Part shown: in pieces, positions 4,880 through 6,864 of the stretch
Numbering within the stretch: position 1 is the stretch's first letter
Layout: every line of letters starts with the position of its first letter
The notes under the pieces: generated by a model
Told to the model about the DNA's origin: nothing
The model's input: only the letters and a program-made list of their open reading frames with translations
Databases searched by the model: none
NCBI GenBank assembly: GCA_964625835.1
Contig: CAZVES010000127.1
Coordinates: 1-6,864 of the forward strand
Length of the DNA: 6,864 bases
From: UBA5336 sp964625835
GTDB taxonomy: Bacteria; Pseudomonadota; Alphaproteobacteria; Caulobacterales; Hyphomonadaceae
Direction: 5' to 3'
Position numbers and translations under genes: made by a program

Positions 4880-6864
4880 ATGCCCGACTCGGCCACGCCT
4901 GCGCCCAACCCGAAGCCCGGCAAGGGGCCCACGCCGTTCATGGCGCAGTACCTGTCCATCAAGGCGCGCCATGAAGACACGCTGCTCTTCTTCCGCATGG
5001 GCGATTTCTACGAGTTGTTCTTCGAGGACGCGAAGATCGCTGCCGGGATTCTCGACATCACGCTGACAGCGCGGGGGGAACACAATGGCGAGCCAATTCC
5101 CATGGCCGGCGTACCCTACCATGCCGCTGACGCCTATCTCGCCCGGCTGATCCGCGCCGGCCAACGCGTAGCTTTGTGCGAACAAACCGAAACGCCTGCA
5201 GAGGCAAAGAAGCGCGGCGCCAAGGCCCTCGTCAACCGGGACATCGTGCGCATCATAACCCCCGGCACACTGACAGAGGACACAATGCTCCCCGCGCGCA
5301 GCGGCCGGGCGCTGGCGGCAATCGTGCCGCTTGCCGGGCGGCGGGAGACCGGTATTGCCGTGGGCGATGTGTCGACTGGTGCGTTTCACGTTCTCCAGGC
5401 CCACCAGAACGGCTTGCTTGAGAAATTGTCCGCCTTTCCGCTCGCCGAAATCCTGCTTCCCGACAGCGAGGCGGGCGCAGCGCTTTTCACCGATATCGAC
5501 AATGCGCTTGGCCTGCCCGTCACGCTGCGCCCGGCGCGCACAGCCACGGCGAAACAGGGAGAGGTGGCCCTGAAATCGGCTTTTGGAGTGGCCGCGATTG
5601 ATGCCCTTGGCGCGTTCGAGCGCGCCGAACTGTCGGCCATAGCGCTCCTTCTCGATTATATCACACTGACCCAGGCCGGGGGAGAGGTGCGCCTCGATGC
5701 GCCCCGGCGCGAAACGGGCCAGAGCGAGCTGATGATCGACCCGGCCACGCGTGCCAGCCTCGAAATCGCCCGCACCCTTTCGGGCGAGAGGGCGGGAAGC
5801 CTGATTGCGACGGTGGACGAGACCGTCAGTGCCGCAGGCGCCCGCCTCCTTGCCGAGCGCATCTCACGCCCCCTCAATTCGATAGATGCGATATCTGCGC
5901 GCCATGACGCTGTGGCCTGGGCGCTTTCCGACAGTGAGTTGCGCGCACGGCTGAGGGACATATTGAAACAGGCGCCTGACCTGGCACGGTCCCGCACCCG
6001 TCTCGCCCTCGGGCGTGGCGGACCGCGCGACCTTGTTGCCATCGGCAAGGCGCTTGCGACTGGAGAAAGCCTTGCCGCGCGGATTGTCCAGGCGGGCGGA
6101 GAGCCTCCTGAACAGGTTGCGGCGGCATGCACCACGCTGACACCCAGCCGTGATGCGGGCCTGTCAGGGCTCGCCCAGGACCTCAAACAGGCTCTGGTGG
6201 ACGACCCACCAGTCCTGGCCCGCGAGGGCGGGTTCGTGGCGCCAGGCTGGTCGCCTGCACTCGATGAAGCGAGGGCCTTGCGCGATGACAGCCGCAAGGT
6301 GATTGCCGGCTTGCAGGCGAAATACGTACAGCAAACCGGCGCGCAGTCCCTGAAGATCAAGTACAACAATGTGCTCGGCTATTTCATTGACGTGCCCGTG
6401 AAGGCCGGGGAAGCGATGATGGCCGCCCCCCTGAGCGAGACCTTCATCCACCGCCAGACGCTGGCCAAGAATGTACGCTTCACCACCGGCGAATTGTCAG
6501 ACCTGGCTGGGCGAATATCGCGCGCCGAGGAGGCCTCGCGCGCCCTCGAGCAGGAGATTTTCGAAACGTTTGTCAGTCGGGTCCAGGCCCTGGCCGGACC
6601 ACTGGGCGAGTCCGCCGCAGCCCTTGCCGAGTTGGATGTGGCACTGGCGCTGGCCGAATGGGCCGACCGGACCGGGGCCGTTCGCCCTGTTCTTTCGGAG
6701 GCGCCCGTCTTCGAAGCCGAGGGCCTGCGCCATCCCGTCGTGGAAGCAGCACTGAAGCGGGACGGGAGGGGCTTCACCCCGAATGGCATCGCGCTTGACG
6801 CCGCCGCACGGGGCGCACCGCGATTGCTTTTGGTGACAGGCCCGAACATGGCCGGCAAGTCGAC
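4880..6864 (+). CDS. mutS: DNA mismatch repair ATPase MutS, 3'-truncated by window edge
   Basis: MutS finds base mismatches and small loops after replication and recruits MutL. The 661 visible codons are open with no frameshift. Domain I, about 17-130: TPFMAQYLSIK, then the mismatch-reading Phe-x-Glu in GDFYE (Phe43, Glu45), and PIPMAGVPYHA. Connector domain about 138-265. Core, lever and clamp about 285-590, with YNNVLGYFIDV at 495-505 and FIHRQTLAKNVRF in the returning core. The ATPase domain opens with LRHPVVEAAL (616-625), and the sequence ends inside Walker A, TGPNMAGKS (653-661, Lys660). Walker B, the signature loop and the C-terminal dimer helix lie beyond the edge. An in-frame TAG at 4868-4870 sits three codons before ATG 4880, so this is the furthest possible ATG start. 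GGAG at 4875-4878 is only one base from it, which is too close for a normal Shine-Dalgarno site. ATG 4940 (Met21), with AAGGGG about 12 bases upstream, is an alternative that keeps the whole mismatch domain. Walker A lies about 40 residues later than in E. coli, consistent with longer alphaproteobacterial forms. Confidence 0.97.
   Translation, partial: MPDSATPAPNPKPGKGPTPFMAQYLSIKARHEDTLLFFRMGDFYELFFEDAKIAAGILDITLTARGEHNGEPIPMAGVPYHAADAYLARLIRAGQRVALCEQTETPAEAKKRGAKALVNRDIVRIITPGTLTEDTMLPARSGRALAAIVPLAGRRETGIAVGDVSTGAFHVLQAHQNGLLEKLSAFPLAEILLPDSEAGAALFTDIDNALGLPVTLRPARTATAKQGEVALKSAFGVAAIDALGAFERAELSAIALLLDYITLTQAGGEVRLDAPRRETGQSELMIDPATRASLEIARTLSGERAGSLIATVDETVSAAGARLLAERISRPLNSIDAISARHDAVAWALSDSELRARLRDILKQAPDLARSRTRLALGRGGPRDLVAIGKALATGESLAARIVQAGGEPPEQVAAACTTLTPSRDAGLSGLAQDLKQALVDDPPVLAREGGFVAPGWSPALDEARALRDDSRKVIAGLQAKYVQQTGAQSLKIKYNNVLGYFIDVPVKAGEAMMAAPLSETFIHRQTLAKNVRFTTGELSDLAGRISRAEEASRALEQEIFETFVSRVQALAGPLGESAAALAELDVALALAEWADRTGAVRPVLSEAPVFEAEGLRHPVVEAALKRDGRGFTPNGIALDAAARGAPRLLLVTGPNMAGKS

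Noticed and set aside
4104..5066. 320-codon plus-strand open frame crossing the maeB 5' end, the intergenic region and the mutS start
   Set aside because: It lies antisense to well-recognised maeB codons and then in another frame of mutS; the product is low-complexity and resembles no family. It is a GC-driven shadow frame.
4736..5404. 222-codon minus-strand open frame opposite the mutS start, overlapping the maeB start by four bases
   Set aside because: The opposite strand encodes the highly conserved MutS mismatch-binding domain, and this product resembles nothing. Apparent coupling to maeB is coincidental.
5656..6858. Several minus-strand open frames opposite mutS
   Set aside because: All are antisense to conserved MutS core and ATPase sequence; none shows a domain or convincing start.
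1..6864. Mobile element, CRISPR array, defence island or other novel multi-gene system
   Set aside because: No repeats, integrase or transposase, tRNA, or atypical gene block was seen; all four genes are core housekeeping or signalling families.

Overview
The window is GC-rich, densely coding chromosomal DNA from an alphaproteobacterium. The best guess is Caulobacterales, in the Hyphomonadaceae/Maricaulaceae range. This rests on the GC-rich codon use, the two-domain malic enzyme divergent from mutS, the hybrid-kinase tail with a degenerate plus an intact receiver domain, and GANTC (CcrM-type) sites in the one real intergenic region. It is inference from protein character, not a database match. 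I see no mobile element, tRNA, rRNA, CRISPR array or other sign of an accessory island.

Layout. (1) 1-654, plus strand: the C-terminal end of a signalling protein, probably a hybrid histidine kinase whose catalytic part lies upstream. It carries a degenerate receiver followed by a canonical one. (2) 651-2450, plus strand: an AmpG-family muropeptide permease whose ATG overlaps the kinase stop codon (ATGA). It has an unusual extra membrane hairpin between its two halves. (3) 2451-4739, minus strand: maeB, a complete malic enzyme fused to a phosphotransacetylase-like domain, whose stop codon abuts the permease stop with no gap. (4) 4740-4879: a 140-bp divergent promoter region with two perfect-arm inverted repeats, a plausible maeB promoter and two GANTC sites. 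(5) 4880-6864, plus strand: mutS, cut off by the window end inside the Walker A motif. It is open to the edge and intact over all 661 visible codons.

The genes form two units. The kinase and permease are probably co-transcribed and translationally coupled, which suggests a link between a phosphorelay and peptidoglycan recycling. maeB and mutS diverge from a shared control region but do unrelated jobs (C4/C3 carbon balance and mismatch repair). I recall maeB-mutS(-glnD) proximity from other alphaproteobacteria, so this is most likely a conserved core neighbourhood. I found no convincing new multi-gene system. The points most worth checking are the palindrome over the predicted maeB -10 box, the kinase-ampG coupling and the enlarged AmpG.
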